Source of the DNA: Flavobacterium sp. CECT 9288
GTDB lineage: Bacteria; Bacteroidota; Bacteroidia; Flavobacteriales; Flavobacteriaceae
DNA: 64,000 nucleotides
Direction: 5' to 3'
Assembly (NCBI RefSeq): GCF_918731615.1
Contig: NZ_OU957226.1
Coordinates: 1,612,001 to 1,676,000, forward strand
Numbering within the stretch: the first letter of the stretch is position 1; each line of letters starts with the position of its first letter. The position numbers and the translations under genes were made by a program. This document shows positions 42,938 to 51,862 of this stretch, one piece after another. The notes beneath the pieces were generated by a model. It did no database searches, was not told where the DNA came from, and saw nothing but the letters and a program-made list of their open reading frames with translations.

Positions 42938-44965
42938 TTATAGTAAACCATTGTATTTACGTACAAACCATTCTGTAGCAAGTGAAATAGCAATAATTAT
43001 GAGTAACCAAATCCAGTCAATTAATGGTGTTTTAACACTATTGCTTTTTTGAATCGCTTTGTATTCTTGACTTTCGAGTAGGGTTTTTATTAATTGTTCT
43101 TCTTGATTTGCAAAAAATACTTTTCCGCTAGTATGAGTTGCTAATTGGCTTAGTTTTTCAACATCTGAATTTACAAATTGCTTTTCAATATCAAAATCTA
43201 AAATTTCAAAACTACCTGTATAAGATGTTTTAGAATTCAATTCTTGAACTACAAAATCATAAGATCCCGCCTTTAAACCATCAAGATTGACTTTGTAAGT
43301 ATTGTTCCCTTTAACTAAATCGTAATTTTTAGTTTGCTTATTGCCTTTATTTTTTAAAGAAATAGATAGTCGAGCTTTTTCATCAAATTCATAATTTTTA
43401 TTAAAAAACTGTGCCGTTATTTCAATAGGTTCTCCTGAGTTGTAAAAACGTTCATGCTCAACCACCAATGATTTTTTGGAATTGTTTGAAGCTAGAAACT
43501 GAATAATTTTATCAAGGAATACATCGTATTTTTCAAAAGATTTGTTAGTCACATGAGACTGTAAACGCCATTTCCAGCTATTCTCTCCCATTAAAAAAGC
43601 ATTTCTACCGGATTGACTTTCTGCAAAAACCAGTAAAGGCATCTGCGTATCAATTGCTCTAATTCTTGACGATAACAATACGGTAACGCCAGCATTTGTA
43701 GTTATAGTGCCAAATGGATTTTGAATAGGAGGCAGATTTTCAAAGCCAATATTTTCAGCAGCAAACAAATTAAATTGATTGTTAAAAACAGGTAAATAAT
43801 CCTCTTTTTGTCCACTCATTTTAAAATTAAGTGACGTTTGCTGATTGTTCAAAAAATTAAAATCAGTACTATTACCAGTAATAATAAAGCTGTTGATTTT
43901 CAATTTTGTATTGGCATCAAAAACTGATTTAAAATCTGAATTAGGTTGATACAAAATCAAAACCGAATATGGTGTTAAATCTTTAATATCGTTTGGTTTA
44001 ACAACTGTAACTTTACGCTGTACATTAGATTCTATTGCTCGTTTTAAAGCTCCTAAATCCGGATGATTTATTGCTGATACTATTGCAATATTTGTTTTTT
44101 GATCTATAACATCAACTGCAAAATTCTTTACATTATTAAAGGTGTTTTTTTCTTTTACCTTTGAAGTAATTGTCGCTTTATAAAGTTGAAGTCCGATTTT
44201 ATCTGCAGGTAAAAACAACGTTAGGGATTGTGTTCGTTTTGAAGGAGAAAAACGCATGCTTTGCTTATTCAAAATAGTTTTCCCTTGAGACAATGAAAAA
44301 TCAGCATCCATAGTTTTTGAACCTGAATACTGTAAAAACACCTCTACTGGAAATTTATTTTTATGAAAAGCATACTTATTAACATTCAACTGATTGATTT
44401 TAAAATCAAGATAAGTAGCAGTATCTCCTACTACAAGAGGAAATACCCTATTTGATGGATCAAAACTATAAACATAGTCGTTACCTGATGTTTGATTTCC
44501 ATCAGTAAGCAAAACCGTTGGGAAAACTGTATTTTTAAATATACTTTTTAGATTGTTCGCTACAAGATCAATATTGGTTTGACTGCCTTTAAAATCAATA
44601 CTTGACAAAGGACTAAAATCCTCAGAAAATTGAAAAACTTGAACGTCAAATTTATCATTCAAAGCCGTATTGTTCTGAATATTTTGGAGAATTGCTTTAG
44701 TTTTCTTTTCATTTTTAAGAAAAGCTATAGAACTTGAATTATCAACCACAACAGCAAGAGGCGTCTTTGTGATGATTAAATTATCCCGAGATATAATCGG
44801 ATTTAGCAATAATAAAAACAGACAAAAAATAGAGGTAAAACGAAAAAAAGCTAAAAACAAACTCAATTTTGACTTGTTTTTAGCTTTATATAAATATTGA
44901 AAATATGACAATACGCCCGCTATTAATAATGATAAAACTAATAGTAGCAAGGTAGATGTTGTCAT
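42938..44965 (-). CDS. VWA-like membrane protein of Bacteroidota
   Basis: A 675-residue protein with membrane helices at 5-22, 36-55 and near the C-terminus (about 648-667). Between them is a large extracytoplasmic part. It starts with a von Willebrand A-like domain (VVDNSSSIAFL as a partial DxSxS metal site, LLTDGNQTSGNDY) and continues with beta-sandwich sequence. Similar proteins are annotated only as hypothetical or BatA-like. No MoxR or other Bat genes are nearby. Function unknown. Confidence 0.65.
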   Translation of the reverse strand: MTTSTLLLLVLSLLIAGVLSYFQYLYKAKNKSKLSLFLAFFRFTSIFCLFLLLLNPIISRDNLIITKTPLAVVVDNSSSIAFLKNEKKTKAILQNIQNNTALNDKFDVQVFQFSEDFSPLSSIDFKGSQTNIDLVANNLKSIFKNTVFPTVLLTDGNQTSGNDYVYSFDPSNRVFPLVVGDTATYLDFKINQLNVNKYAFHKNKFPVEVFLQYSGSKTMDADFSLSQGKTILNKQSMRFSPSKRTQSLTLFLPADKIGLQLYKATITSKVKEKNTFNNVKNFAVDVIDQKTNIAIVSAINHPDLGALKRAIESNVQRKVTVVKPNDIKDLTPYSVLILYQPNSDFKSVFDANTKLKINSFIITGNSTDFNFLNNQQTSLNFKMSGQKEDYLPVFNNQFNLFAAENIGFENLPPIQNPFGTITTNAGVTVLLSSRIRAIDTQMPLLVFAESQSGRNAFLMGENSWKWRLQSHVTNKSFEKYDVFLDKIIQFLASNNSKKSLVVEHERFYNSGEPIEITAQFFNKNYEFDEKARLSISLKNKGNKQTKNYDLVKGNNTYKVNLDGLKAGSYDFVVQELNSKTSYTGSFEILDFDIEKQFVNSDVEKLSQLATHTSGKVFFANQEEQLIKTLLESQEYKAIQKSNSVKTPLIDWIWLLIIIAISLATEWFVRKYNGLL

Positions 44966-45059
44966 GTAGTGTTTATTAAAATATTTTAAATTTGAAAACT
45001 TAAATGTAATCTAGAATTCAATAGAAGTGTAGAATGAATTAAATACTCATTTCACAAAG

Positions 45060-45806
45060 CTAGGTAAGCATTCCTCCACACACATTCAGTACTTGCCCTG
45101 TAACATAAGCACTCATATCCGAAGCAAAGAAAAGACAAGCGTTAGCCACATCCTCTGTAGAGCCACCTCTTTTTAACGGAATTCCATCTCTCCAACCTTT
45201 TACAACATCTTCGTTTAACTTTGCAGTCATTTCGGTTTCAATAAATCCAGGCGCAATTACATTACAACGAATATTGCGAGATCCTAATTCCAGTGCTACA
45301 GACTTTGAAAAACCAATAACTCCAGCCTTAGATGCTGCATAGTTCGTTTGTCCTGCATTACCTTTTACCCCTACCACTGAACTCATATTAATAATTGAAC
45401 CAGCACGTTGCTTTAAAAAAGTACGTTGAATCGCTTTTGTCATATTAAAAACCGATTTCAAATTCACATCCATCACGTTGTCAAAATCTTCTTCGGACAT
45501 ACGCATCAATAAATTATCTTTTGTGATTCCAGCATTATTAATCAATACGTCAACCGTTCCAAAATCGGCCAAAACAGCATCCACAAATGTTTGCGCTTCA
45601 TTAAAATCTGCAGCGTTTGATTGATATCCTTTTGCTTTAATACCTAGAGCGTTTAACTCATTTTCTAAAGCCATCGCAGATTCTACTGATGAACTATATG
45701 TAAAAGCAACATTGGCTCCATGTTTAGCAAAAACCTCTGCAATCCCTTTTCCAATTCCGCGACTTGCGCCTGTGATAATGGCAACTTTTCCTTCTAGTAA
45801 TTTCAT
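45060..45806 (-). CDS. fabG: 3-oxoacyl-[acyl-carrier-protein] reductase FabG
   Basis: A 248-residue short-chain dehydrogenase from the ATG at 45806; a TTG two codons earlier is weaker. The NADPH motif is TGASRGIGKGIAE, followed by NNAGIT, the catalytic Ser in NMSSVVGVKGN, and Tyr/Lys in YAASKAG. It reduces 3-oxoacyl-ACP in fatty acid elongation. The C-terminal YVTGQVLNVCGGM is typical. A dispersed repeat lies upstream. Confidence 0.95.
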   Translation of the reverse strand: MKLLEGKVAIITGASRGIGKGIAEVFAKHGANVAFTYSSSVESAMALENELNALGIKAKGYQSNAADFNEAQTFVDAVLADFGTVDVLINNAGITKDNLLMRMSEEDFDNVMDVNLKSVFNMTKAIQRTFLKQRAGSIINMSSVVGVKGNAGQTNYAASKAGVIGFSKSVALELGSRNIRCNVIAPGFIETEMTAKLNEDVVKGWRDGIPLKRGGSTEDVANACLFFASDMSAYVTGQVLNVCGGMLT

Positions 45807-45841
45807 ATTCAAAAATTAGTTTATTTTTTATTTGAAGCTAT

Positions 45842-45917
45842 TCCTGCTATTCACTGCAATCTTTTAGGTCCGCTGTCGCTTACCCAAAAGGATTTCCGTT
45901 GCTATCAGGGCTAAAAA
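45842..45917 (-). repeat. Dispersed intergenic repeat, copy 2
   Basis: Read on the minus strand it runs from TTTTTAGCCCTGATAGCAAC through ATCCTTTT and AAAAGATTGCAGTG to AGCAGGAATAGC. It matches the copy at 5266-5345 along its length, differing mainly in the central hairpin. It lies between fabG and the NhaC-type gene. Confidence 0.7.
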
Positions 45918-45990
45918 CGACTTGCCAAATATATACTATTTCCTTTTTTAAAAAAAATTTAGCTTTGATTATGAACAATAATTTTTACAA

Positions 45991-47313
45991 TTAAACCTTC
46001 AAAAAACGATATGCTAGTTTATCCCAAAAAGCAGCATAAATGGCAATCAATGTAAATACTAGCAAAAACAAATGATACCACGCATTACTTAAAATATCTA
46101 TAAAATTTAATTTACCATTTGCATAGTTTAATATCAACAATATCTGAGCACCATATGGCAATATCCCTTGTATTACACACGAAAAAATATCTAATATAGT
46201 AGCCGATTTTTTAGCACTCAACCCGTATTCATCATTAATTTCCTTTGCAATGGGCCCGGTAATAACAATAGAAACCGTATTATTTGCAATAGCTAAATTT
46301 GCAAAACCTACTAATACTCCAATTCCTGTTTGTGCTGATTTTTTACTTTTAATTCTTTTCTTTATCTGATTCAAAACCCATGTAATACCACCAGCTGTGT
46401 CCACCATAGCTGCTAATCCACCTGTAAGCATAGAAAGTAAAAAGATATCTGTCATACTCGTAAATCCTTCATAAATTTTCTGAGTAAACTCCATTACTGT
46501 AAAAGAATCATTATAAAAACCAATAAAACCCGCAATTATGGTACCTAATAGTAAAGTGTAAAAAACGTTGACACCTACAACTGCTAAAATTATCACTAAA
46601 ACATAAGGCAAGATAGCCCATAATGAATAATCACTTTTTGCAATATCCACAGAAACAACATCTGAATTAAATCCCAAATAAAAGAAAATTAAAATAGTTA
46701 CAATTGCCGCCGGAAGCGCGATAAACAAATTAATCTTAAACTTATCTTTTAAATCACAACCTAGAGATTGAGTGGCAGCGATGGTAGTGTCTGATATCAT
46801 TGATAAATTATCTCCTAACATAGAACCGCCTAGTAAAGCACCTGCTATCAATGGCATAGAAGCACCACTTTTATCAGCAAGTGATATCGCAATAGGTCCT
46901 ATTGCAACTATAGCTCCAACAGATGTACCTGTAGCAGTTGATAAAAACGAGGCTATCAAGAAAATCCCCAATGGAAAGTACGCTACATCAATGGTATTAA
47001 TACCTAGGTTCACTACTGCATCAACTCCACCCATTGCCTTACTAACAACTGCAAAAGCGCCTGCAAATAAATAAATCAAACACATGGTTATAATTTTACT
47101 ATCACCACAACCAGCAATTAAAGTATCAACTTTATCTTCTGTACTGTTTTTAAACAAAATAAAAGCAGCAACAATGCCTACCAAAACAGCAACAGGAGAA
47201 GGAAAAGCATAAAAATCATTAAGCAAAATACCTGCTCCTAAAAAAGTAAAAATAAAAATAAATAGCGGAATCAATGCAAAAGGATTTCCAGATTCCTTAG
47301 TAAACTTTGTCAT
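45991..47313 (-). CDS. NhaC-family Na+/H+ antiporter-like transporter, candidate methionine transporter (MetT type)
   Basis: A 440-residue protein with about eleven membrane helices. It is of the NhaC/IT superfamily: STATGTSVGAIVAIGPIAISL, GALLGGSMLGDNLSMISDTT and IANNTVSIVITGPIAKEI are hallmark hairpin motifs. NhaC-like proteins under SAM-responsive leaders are predicted methionine transporters (MetT). The S-box-like element at 47397-47460 in its leader points this way, but transport specificity is inference; Na+/H+ exchange is the alternative. Confidence 0.88.
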   Translation of the reverse strand: MTKFTKESGNPFALIPLFIFIFTFLGAGILLNDFYAFPSPVAVLVGIVAAFILFKNSTEDKVDTLIAGCGDSKIITMCLIYLFAGAFAVVSKAMGGVDAVVNLGINTIDVAYFPLGIFLIASFLSTATGTSVGAIVAIGPIAISLADKSGASMPLIAGALLGGSMLGDNLSMISDTTIAATQSLGCDLKDKFKINLFIALPAAIVTILIFFYLGFNSDVVSVDIAKSDYSLWAILPYVLVIILAVVGVNVFYTLLLGTIIAGFIGFYNDSFTVMEFTQKIYEGFTSMTDIFLLSMLTGGLAAMVDTAGGITWVLNQIKKRIKSKKSAQTGIGVLVGFANLAIANNTVSIVITGPIAKEINDEYGLSAKKSATILDIFSCVIQGILPYGAQILLILNYANGKLNFIDILSNAWYHLFLLVFTLIAIYAAFWDKLAYRFLKV

Positions 47314-47396
47314 AAAAATAATTTTAAATTAAGTGTTATGACGAAAAACAAAGCTGGTATTGGGAATGTAAACAACATTTTTTCCAAAAGATTTGG

Positions 47397-47460
47397 CTTA
47401 TCGTTTTAGCACCTTGCTTGTTGTTGCAGGTTGCTATCCTATTGAAGGATTCGTGATAAC
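47397..47460 (-). promoter_or_regulatory. Candidate compact SAM-I-like riboswitch in the leader of the NhaC-family gene
   Basis: The minus-strand RNA starts GTTATC and closes with GATAAG (a P1-like helix, TTATC/GATAA). It then has a short hairpin ATCCT-TCAAT-AGGAT (P2 position) and a long hairpin with TAGCAACCTGC / GCAAGGTGCTAA, which is the S-box P3 signature GCAACC...GGTGC. The kink-turn module in P2 and the P4 helix of canonical SAM-I are absent, so ligand binding is uncertain. A -7 box at 47466-47473 places the RNA 5' end at this element. Confidence 0.5.
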
Positions 47461-47465
47461 GGGTG

Positions 47466-47473
47466 CAAAAGTA
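47466..47473 (-). promoter_or_regulatory. -7 promoter element of the NhaC-family gene
   Basis: TACTTTTG on the minus strand, six bases before the riboswitch-like element. A TTTG occurs 24 bases further upstream, a rather long spacer. Confidence 0.55.
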
Positions 47474-47689
47474 ATTAATATTTTATGATAAACTAAACAA
47501 ACACTTTAAAATTTAAAATATTATGCAATATTTAACAAACGGAACTTTATTTAAAATTAAAAATCTCATAAAATAAAGTGTTATCAAATTAAAAATTATC
47601 ATAAATTAAACTATTTTAGATAAACATAGTCTAATGAATATCAAAATAAATAATATAATTCATATAATATTAACATTAATTGAATAATT
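47474..47689. other. AT-rich upstream region of the di-heme peroxidase gene
   Basis: Together with 47314-47473 this makes a 376-base gap without genes. This part is extremely AT-rich, with repeated ATAAA/TTAAA stretches and several AAATTAAAAAT segments. I see no TAnnTTTG element for the plus-strand peroxidase gene and no small reading frame worth calling. Confidence 0.4.
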
Positions 47690-48871
47690 ATGAAAAAATT
47701 CATATTATTAATCGGCTTAATTTTAGTTCTAAGTTGTAGTAAAAATGATGACGCAAATGAATATGTGGCTATTGATCCCTATCCTAATATTACAACAACA
47801 TTTACCGGCAAAATAAATGTTAACAAACTAGATAATTATTCGAACCAAACGATTCCTAGCTATATCACTAAAGATAATACTGCAGGGAATGCCATTACAG
47901 ATAAAGGCGCTACTTTAGGACGGGTCTTATTCTACGATAAGAATTTATCGTCAAAAAATACCATCTCCTGCTCCTCTTGTCACATTCAAGCAAATGCTTT
48001 TGGAGATGTTGCAGTAGCTAGTACAGGAGTAAATGGAACAACTAGCAGACACTCCATGAGATTGATAAATACTAGATTTTCAAATGAAAATAAATTCTTT
48101 TGGGATGAGAGAGCTTCAACTTTAGAAAATCAAGTAACCCAACCTATTCAAGACCATATTGAAATGGGCTTTAGTGGTACACTAGGCGATGGCAACTTTA
48201 CTGCGTTAATTACTAAACTACAAAACATAGGGTATTATAAAGAATTGTTCAAGTTTGTATATGGATCAGAGGATATTACTGAAAACAAAATTCAACTTGC
48301 TTTATCACAATTTGTAAGAAGCATTCAATCATTCGATGCAGAATATGATGTGGGTCGCGCCCTTGTTGCAAATGACAATCAACAGTTTCCTAATTTCACA
48401 GCTCAAGAAAACCAAGGTAAAAATTTATTTTTAACACCACCTGTTTTTGACGCTACTGGAAATAGAACTGCTGGAGGAGTAGGTTGTGCGGGTTGCCATC
48501 AAGCTCCTGAATTTAGTATTGACCCAAACAGTAGAAATAATGGAATAATCGGGATACTAAATGGAAATGGAATTGACATCACAAATACTAAATCTCCATC
48601 ACTTAGAGACTTGGTAAAAGCAGATGGAAGTACCAATGGCGCTTTCATGCATACCGCAAATTTGAATACGCTTCAAAATGTAATTGGCCATTACGGCACA
48701 ATAAACCTAGCACCTGGAAATACAAATCTTGACGCTAGGTTAAGGCCAAATGGTTTTGGTCAAAAATTAAATTTAAATGCCTCAGAAGTAGACGCTTTAA
48801 TCGCCTTTCTAAAAACCTTAACTGGAACAAATGTCTATGTAGATACAAAATGGTCAACACCTTTTAAATAA
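47690..48871 (+). CDS. Di-heme cytochrome c peroxidase family lipoprotein (CCP/MauG-like)
   Basis: A 393-residue protein with a lipobox (LVLSC, Cys16). Two heme c sites are visible: CSSCH (Cys94, Cys97, His98) and CAGCH (Cys266, Cys269, His270). LGRVLFYDKNLSSKNTISC and FFWDERASTLENQ are characteristic of bacterial di-heme peroxidases. It should reduce hydrogen peroxide, or modify a partner as MauG does, in the periplasm. It stands alone with a strong terminator. Confidence 0.92.
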   Translation: MKKFILLIGLILVLSCSKNDDANEYVAIDPYPNITTTFTGKINVNKLDNYSNQTIPSYITKDNTAGNAITDKGATLGRVLFYDKNLSSKNTISCSSCHIQANAFGDVAVASTGVNGTTSRHSMRLINTRFSNENKFFWDERASTLENQVTQPIQDHIEMGFSGTLGDGNFTALITKLQNIGYYKELFKFVYGSEDITENKIQLALSQFVRSIQSFDAEYDVGRALVANDNQQFPNFTAQENQGKNLFLTPPVFDATGNRTAGGVGCAGCHQAPEFSIDPNSRNNGIIGILNGNGIDITNTKSPSLRDLVKADGSTNGAFMHTANLNTLQNVIGHYGTINLAPGNTNLDARLRPNGFGQKLNLNASEVDALIAFLKTLTGTNVYVDTKWSTPFK

Positions 48872-48874
48872 CAT

Positions 48875-48906
48875 AAAAGTCCCCAAATGTAGATTTGGGG
48901 ACTTTT
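48875..48906. terminator. Bidirectional terminator between convergent genes
   Basis: AAAAGTCCCCAAAT (48875-48888) and ATTTGGGGACTTTT (48893-48906) form a perfect 14-base stem with a GTAG loop. It serves the peroxidase gene and the converging gene at 48927. Confidence 0.9.
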
Positions 48907-48926
48907 AATTTTTAATCAAAATGAAC

Positions 48927-49349
48927 TTAAAAAGCTACATTCCATCTTGGTAATCTTCCATTTTCATCAAAGAAATTTTGTAAAATTACACCTTCAACTG
49001 CAGTTGGAATTCCTTTTGAGTCTGTATTAAAAGTTTCATACCAAACTACTTCAAGCGCGGTAATGTCTTCAATTTTCATTTGTGCTGGCCAAGAATATTT
49101 TCTTCCCGTTTTAGCAAATTGATGCCCCTCTACAATCTTGTCATAAAGTCCGCCATTTTTTGCTTTTAAAGCACCATTATTTTGAACAGTTCCTGTAGAA
49201 CCTACCATAATCAATTCTTTTGAATCACCTACGGCATACACTAAAAACACCCCTGATCCATCCGAAGCATTGCAAACTTCAGCAAGACTATCTTCAATTG
49301 TGAAAGAAAATTGATTGGTAACTTTGAATTTTTCTAATTCTTTGTACAT
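48927..49349 (-). CDS. Small conserved protein with a GIY-YIG-like pattern
   Basis: A 140-residue soluble protein. FLVYAVGDSKELIMVGSTG (about 35-53) resembles the GIY...YIG strand pair of GIY-YIG nucleases. GRKYSWP could supply the Arg and VEGVILQNFFDENGRLPRWN the Glu and the C-terminal NxxxP-like end. The motif is divergent, so nuclease activity is uncertain. It is monocistronic between terminators. Another possibility is a structural relative without activity. Confidence 0.5.
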   Translation of the reverse strand: MYKELEKFKVTNQFSFTIEDSLAEVCNASDGSGVFLVYAVGDSKELIMVGSTGTVQNNGALKAKNGGLYDKIVEGHQFAKTGRKYSWPAQMKIEDITALEVVWYETFNTDSKGIPTAVEGVILQNFFDENGRLPRWNVAF

Positions 49350-49493
49350 ATATATTATTTATTAGGAACTAGCCATGAACATCATTTTACGAGTAGTAAA
49401 ATAAACCATAACAAGTTCATTTGCATTTTATTGATTTTGCTGTAAAATCAGATTTTCAATAAAGTGCAAAGGTATTTTTTTAATTCTATTAAT

Positions 49494-49524
49494 CATAAAA
49501 AAGCCTCACAAATTGTGAGGCTTT
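49494..49524 (-). terminator. Terminator of the sucD gene
   Basis: AAGCCTCACAA (49501-49511) pairs with TTGTGAGGCTT (49513-49523), with T bases following on the minus strand. It lies 25 bases after the sucD stop. Confidence 0.8.
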
Positions 49525-49548
49525 ACTATTATTTAGAAAAAGCTTAGA

Positions 49549-50421
49549 TTAACCTAAAACTTCTTTTACTTTTTTACCAATTTCAGCAGGTGAATCCACA
49601 ACGTGAATACCACATTCTCTCATGATTTGTTTTTTAGCCTCGGCTGTATCGTCAGATCCACCAACAATTGCACCTGCATGCCCCATTGTACGTCCTGCTG
49701 GAGCAGTAACTCCTGCAATGAAACCTACAACTGGCTTACGGTTTCCATCCGCTTTGATCCATTTTGCAGCATCAGCTTCCAGTTGACCGCCAATTTCACC
49801 TATCATTACGATACATTCAGTCTCTGGATCATTCATTAACAATTCAACAGCTTCTTTTGTAGTAGTTCCAATGATTGGATCTCCACCAATACCGATTGCA
49901 GTAGTGATTCCTAAACCTTGTTTTACTACTTGATCAGCAGCCTCATACGTTAAAGTTCCTGATTTAGACACAATACCTACGGTTCCTTTTTTGAATACAA
50001 AACCTGGCATAATCCCTACTTTAGCTTCACCTGGAGTAATAATTCCAGGACAGTTAGGCCCTATCAATCTTGCATTTCTTTCTTTTACATAACTGTTTGC
50101 TTTTATCATATCAGCAACAGGAATTCCTTCGGTAATTGCAATGATTACTTTAATTCCAGCATCAGCAGCTTCCATAATAGCATCAGCAGCAAAAGCTGGT
50201 GGTACAAAAATGATAGTTGTATCAGCACCTGCTTGGTCAACAGCATCTTTTACAGTATTAAATACAGGTCTATCTAAGTGACTTGTTCCTCCTTTACCAG
50301 GAGTTACACCACCTACAACATTGGTACCATACTCGATCATTTGAGAAGCATGGAAAGTACCTTCACTTCCTGTAAAACCTTGAACAATTATTTTGGAATC
50401 TTTGTTAACTAAAACACTCAT
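49549..50421 (-). CDS. sucD: Succinate-CoA ligase (ADP-forming) subunit alpha
   Basis: A 290-residue TCA-cycle subunit. The CoA-binding Rossmann part is [16 protein letters not shown], then the [12 protein letters not shown] loop, [13 protein letters not shown], and the phospho-His in GHAGAIVGG (about residue 247). It pairs with SucC, which is not in this window, as is usual in this phylum. It has its own TACTTTTG promoter element at 50457-50464. The upstream neighbour on the same strand is an NTF2-like gene. Confidence 0.96.
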   Translation of the reverse strand: MSVLVNKDSKIIVQGFTGSEGTFHASQMIEYGTNVVGGVTPGKGGTSHLDRPVFNTVKDAVDQAGADTTIIFVPPAFAADAIMEAADAGIKVIIAITEGIPVADMIKANSYVKERNARLIGPNCPGIITPGEAKVGIMPGFVFKKGTVGIVSKSGTLTYEAADQVVKQGLGITTAIGIGGDPIIGTTTKEAVELLMNDPETECIVMIGEIGGQLEADAAKWIKADGNRKPVVGFIAGVTAPAGRTMGHAGAIVGGSDDTAEAKKQIMRECGIHVVDSPAEIGKKVKEVLG

Positions 50422-50456
50422 GATATATTTTTTATGTAGTTTTTAAAATGGTTATG

Positions 50457-50464
50457 CAAAAGTA
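50457..50464 (-). promoter_or_regulatory. -7 promoter element of sucD
   Basis: TACTTTTG on the minus strand, 35 bases before the ATG at 50421. No TTG was found at the expected distance; the heptamer repeat at 50471 lies where the -33 element would be. Confidence 0.5.
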
Positions 50465-50470
50465 TAAAAT

Positions 50471-50500
50471 AGTAATCAGTAATCAGTATTCAGCGTTCAG
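50471..50500. repeat. Four tandem AGTnnTC-type heptamers
   Basis: AGTAATC (50471-50477), AGTAATC, AGTATTC and AGCGTTC follow one another without gaps, ending in AG at 50499-50500. The array lies between the NTF2-like gene and sucD. Confidence 0.55.
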
Positions 50501-50515
50501 TTTTTTGACACTAAA

Positions 50516-50878
50516 TTATGATAATTGACTCATTTGATATCCGCGATATAATTTTTGATCTTTAATTTGCCAAATTACAATAAAATGAGCTAAAAGCATT
50601 TCTTCTCTTGGATTTTCAATTGTTTTAACAAAATGAGAATAACGCACTGATACCAAATCATTTTCGGCAATAATGTGACTAATTCTAACTTTTGATCGAA
50701 CATAAGCTTTACTTAATTCATCTGAAAGTAATAATAATGAAGCAAAATCATGTTCGACAAATCCTTTGCTACTATTCCACTCTAAAACTATTTCTGGATG
50801 CAAAAATTCTTTTAGAAGGGTACTATCAATTAAAGCATCTGATTTATAAAAATTTTGAACTATTTCTTTAGCAGACAT
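50516..50878 (-). CDS. NTF2-like (SnoaL) domain protein
   Basis: A 120-residue cone-shaped alpha/beta protein typical of SnoaL/NTF2-like folds: MSAKEIVQNFYKSDALID helix, FLHPEIVLEWNSSKGF, then four strands (SKVRISHIIAENDLVSVRYSHF in part). It may be an enzyme or binding protein; no catalytic residues are certain. It starts one base after the LpxD-like gene stops, so it is co-transcribed with the lipid A block. Confidence 0.78.
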   Translation of the reverse strand: MSAKEIVQNFYKSDALIDSTLLKEFLHPEIVLEWNSSKGFVEHDFASLLLLSDELSKAYVRSKVRISHIIAENDLVSVRYSHFVKTIENPREEMLLAHFIVIWQIKDQKLYRGYQMSQLS

Positions 50879-50879
50879 A

Positions 50880-51809
50880 TTACTTCAGTTTATTTAAAAT
50901 TTCTGGAATTTTTTTAATATTAGCCAATTGCTTCAACTTTTCCCTAGATTCTTCTATAGGTGTACCAAAATAGGATTTACCACCTTCAACAGATTTAGTA
51001 ACTCCAGTTTGTCCCATAATAACAGCTTTTGCCCCAATTGTGATTCCACTAGTTGTGCCTACTTGTCCCCACATGGTTACTTCATCCTCAACAATTACAC
51101 AACCTGCAATACCAGTTTGAGATGCAATTAAACATTTTTTACCAATAACGGTATCATGTCCAATATGAACTTGGTTGTCAATTTTTGTTCCTTCACCTAT
51201 GGTTGTATCTCCAGTCACTCCTTTATCAATGGTACAAAGAGCACCTATCCCAACATTGTCTTCAATAACAACTCTACCACCAGAAACCAATTGATCATAA
51301 CCCTCTGGACGTTTTTTATAATAAAAAGCATCAGCCCCTAAAACAGTACCAGCATGTATAATAACATTGTTACCTATTACAGTATGGTCATAAATAGACA
51401 CATTAGAATGGATTAAACAATTATTACCAATTTCCACATGATTTCCAATAAAAGTATTGGGTTGAATGACTGTTCCTTCACCAATTACAGCAGTGTTAGA
51501 AATAGCAACATTCGAAAATTGAAAAGGTTTAAAATGCCTTGTTAAAACATTAAAATCTCTAAAAGGATCATCAGACAATAACAATGCTTTACCCTCTGGA
51601 CAATCAACCTCTTTATTGATTAATATTATGGTTGCCGCAGATTGTAATGCTTTATCATAATATTTAGGATGGTCAACAAAAACGATATCGCCTGGTACTA
51701 CAACATGAATTTCATTCATGCCGTAAACAGGAAAATCAGCATCACCAATGTATTTACAATTGATGATGCTTGCTATTTCTTGTAAAGCATGTCTTTTTTT
51801 GAACTTCAT
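50880..51809 (-). CDS. LpxD paralogue: UDP-3-O-acylglucosamine N-acyltransferase-like protein
   Basis: A 309-residue protein. An N-terminal uridine-binding-like domain (1-100, VVPGDIVFVDHPKYYDKAL) precedes a left-handed hexapeptide-repeat helix (about 105-280). The acyltransferase His region is DNQVHIGHDTVIG, matching LpxD His. It is shorter than the lpxD at 54778 and differs in the N-terminal domain, so its substrate may differ. It lies downstream of efp in the lipid A block. Confidence 0.85.
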   Translation of the reverse strand: MKFKKRHALQEIASIINCKYIGDADFPVYGMNEIHVVVPGDIVFVDHPKYYDKALQSAATIILINKEVDCPEGKALLLSDDPFRDFNVLTRHFKPFQFSNVAISNTAVIGEGTVIQPNTFIGNHVEIGNNCLIHSNVSIYDHTVIGNNVIIHAGTVLGADAFYYKKRPEGYDQLVSGGRVVIEDNVGIGALCTIDKGVTGDTTIGEGTKIDNQVHIGHDTVIGKKCLIASQTGIAGCVIVEDEVTMWGQVGTTSGITIGAKAVIMGQTGVTKSVEGGKSYFGTPIEESREKLKQLANIKKIPEILNKLK

Positions 51810-51862
51810 TTACTATTTTTTATTAAAATCAAAATATCTTGAAAAATAGAACAAGTAAGAAC

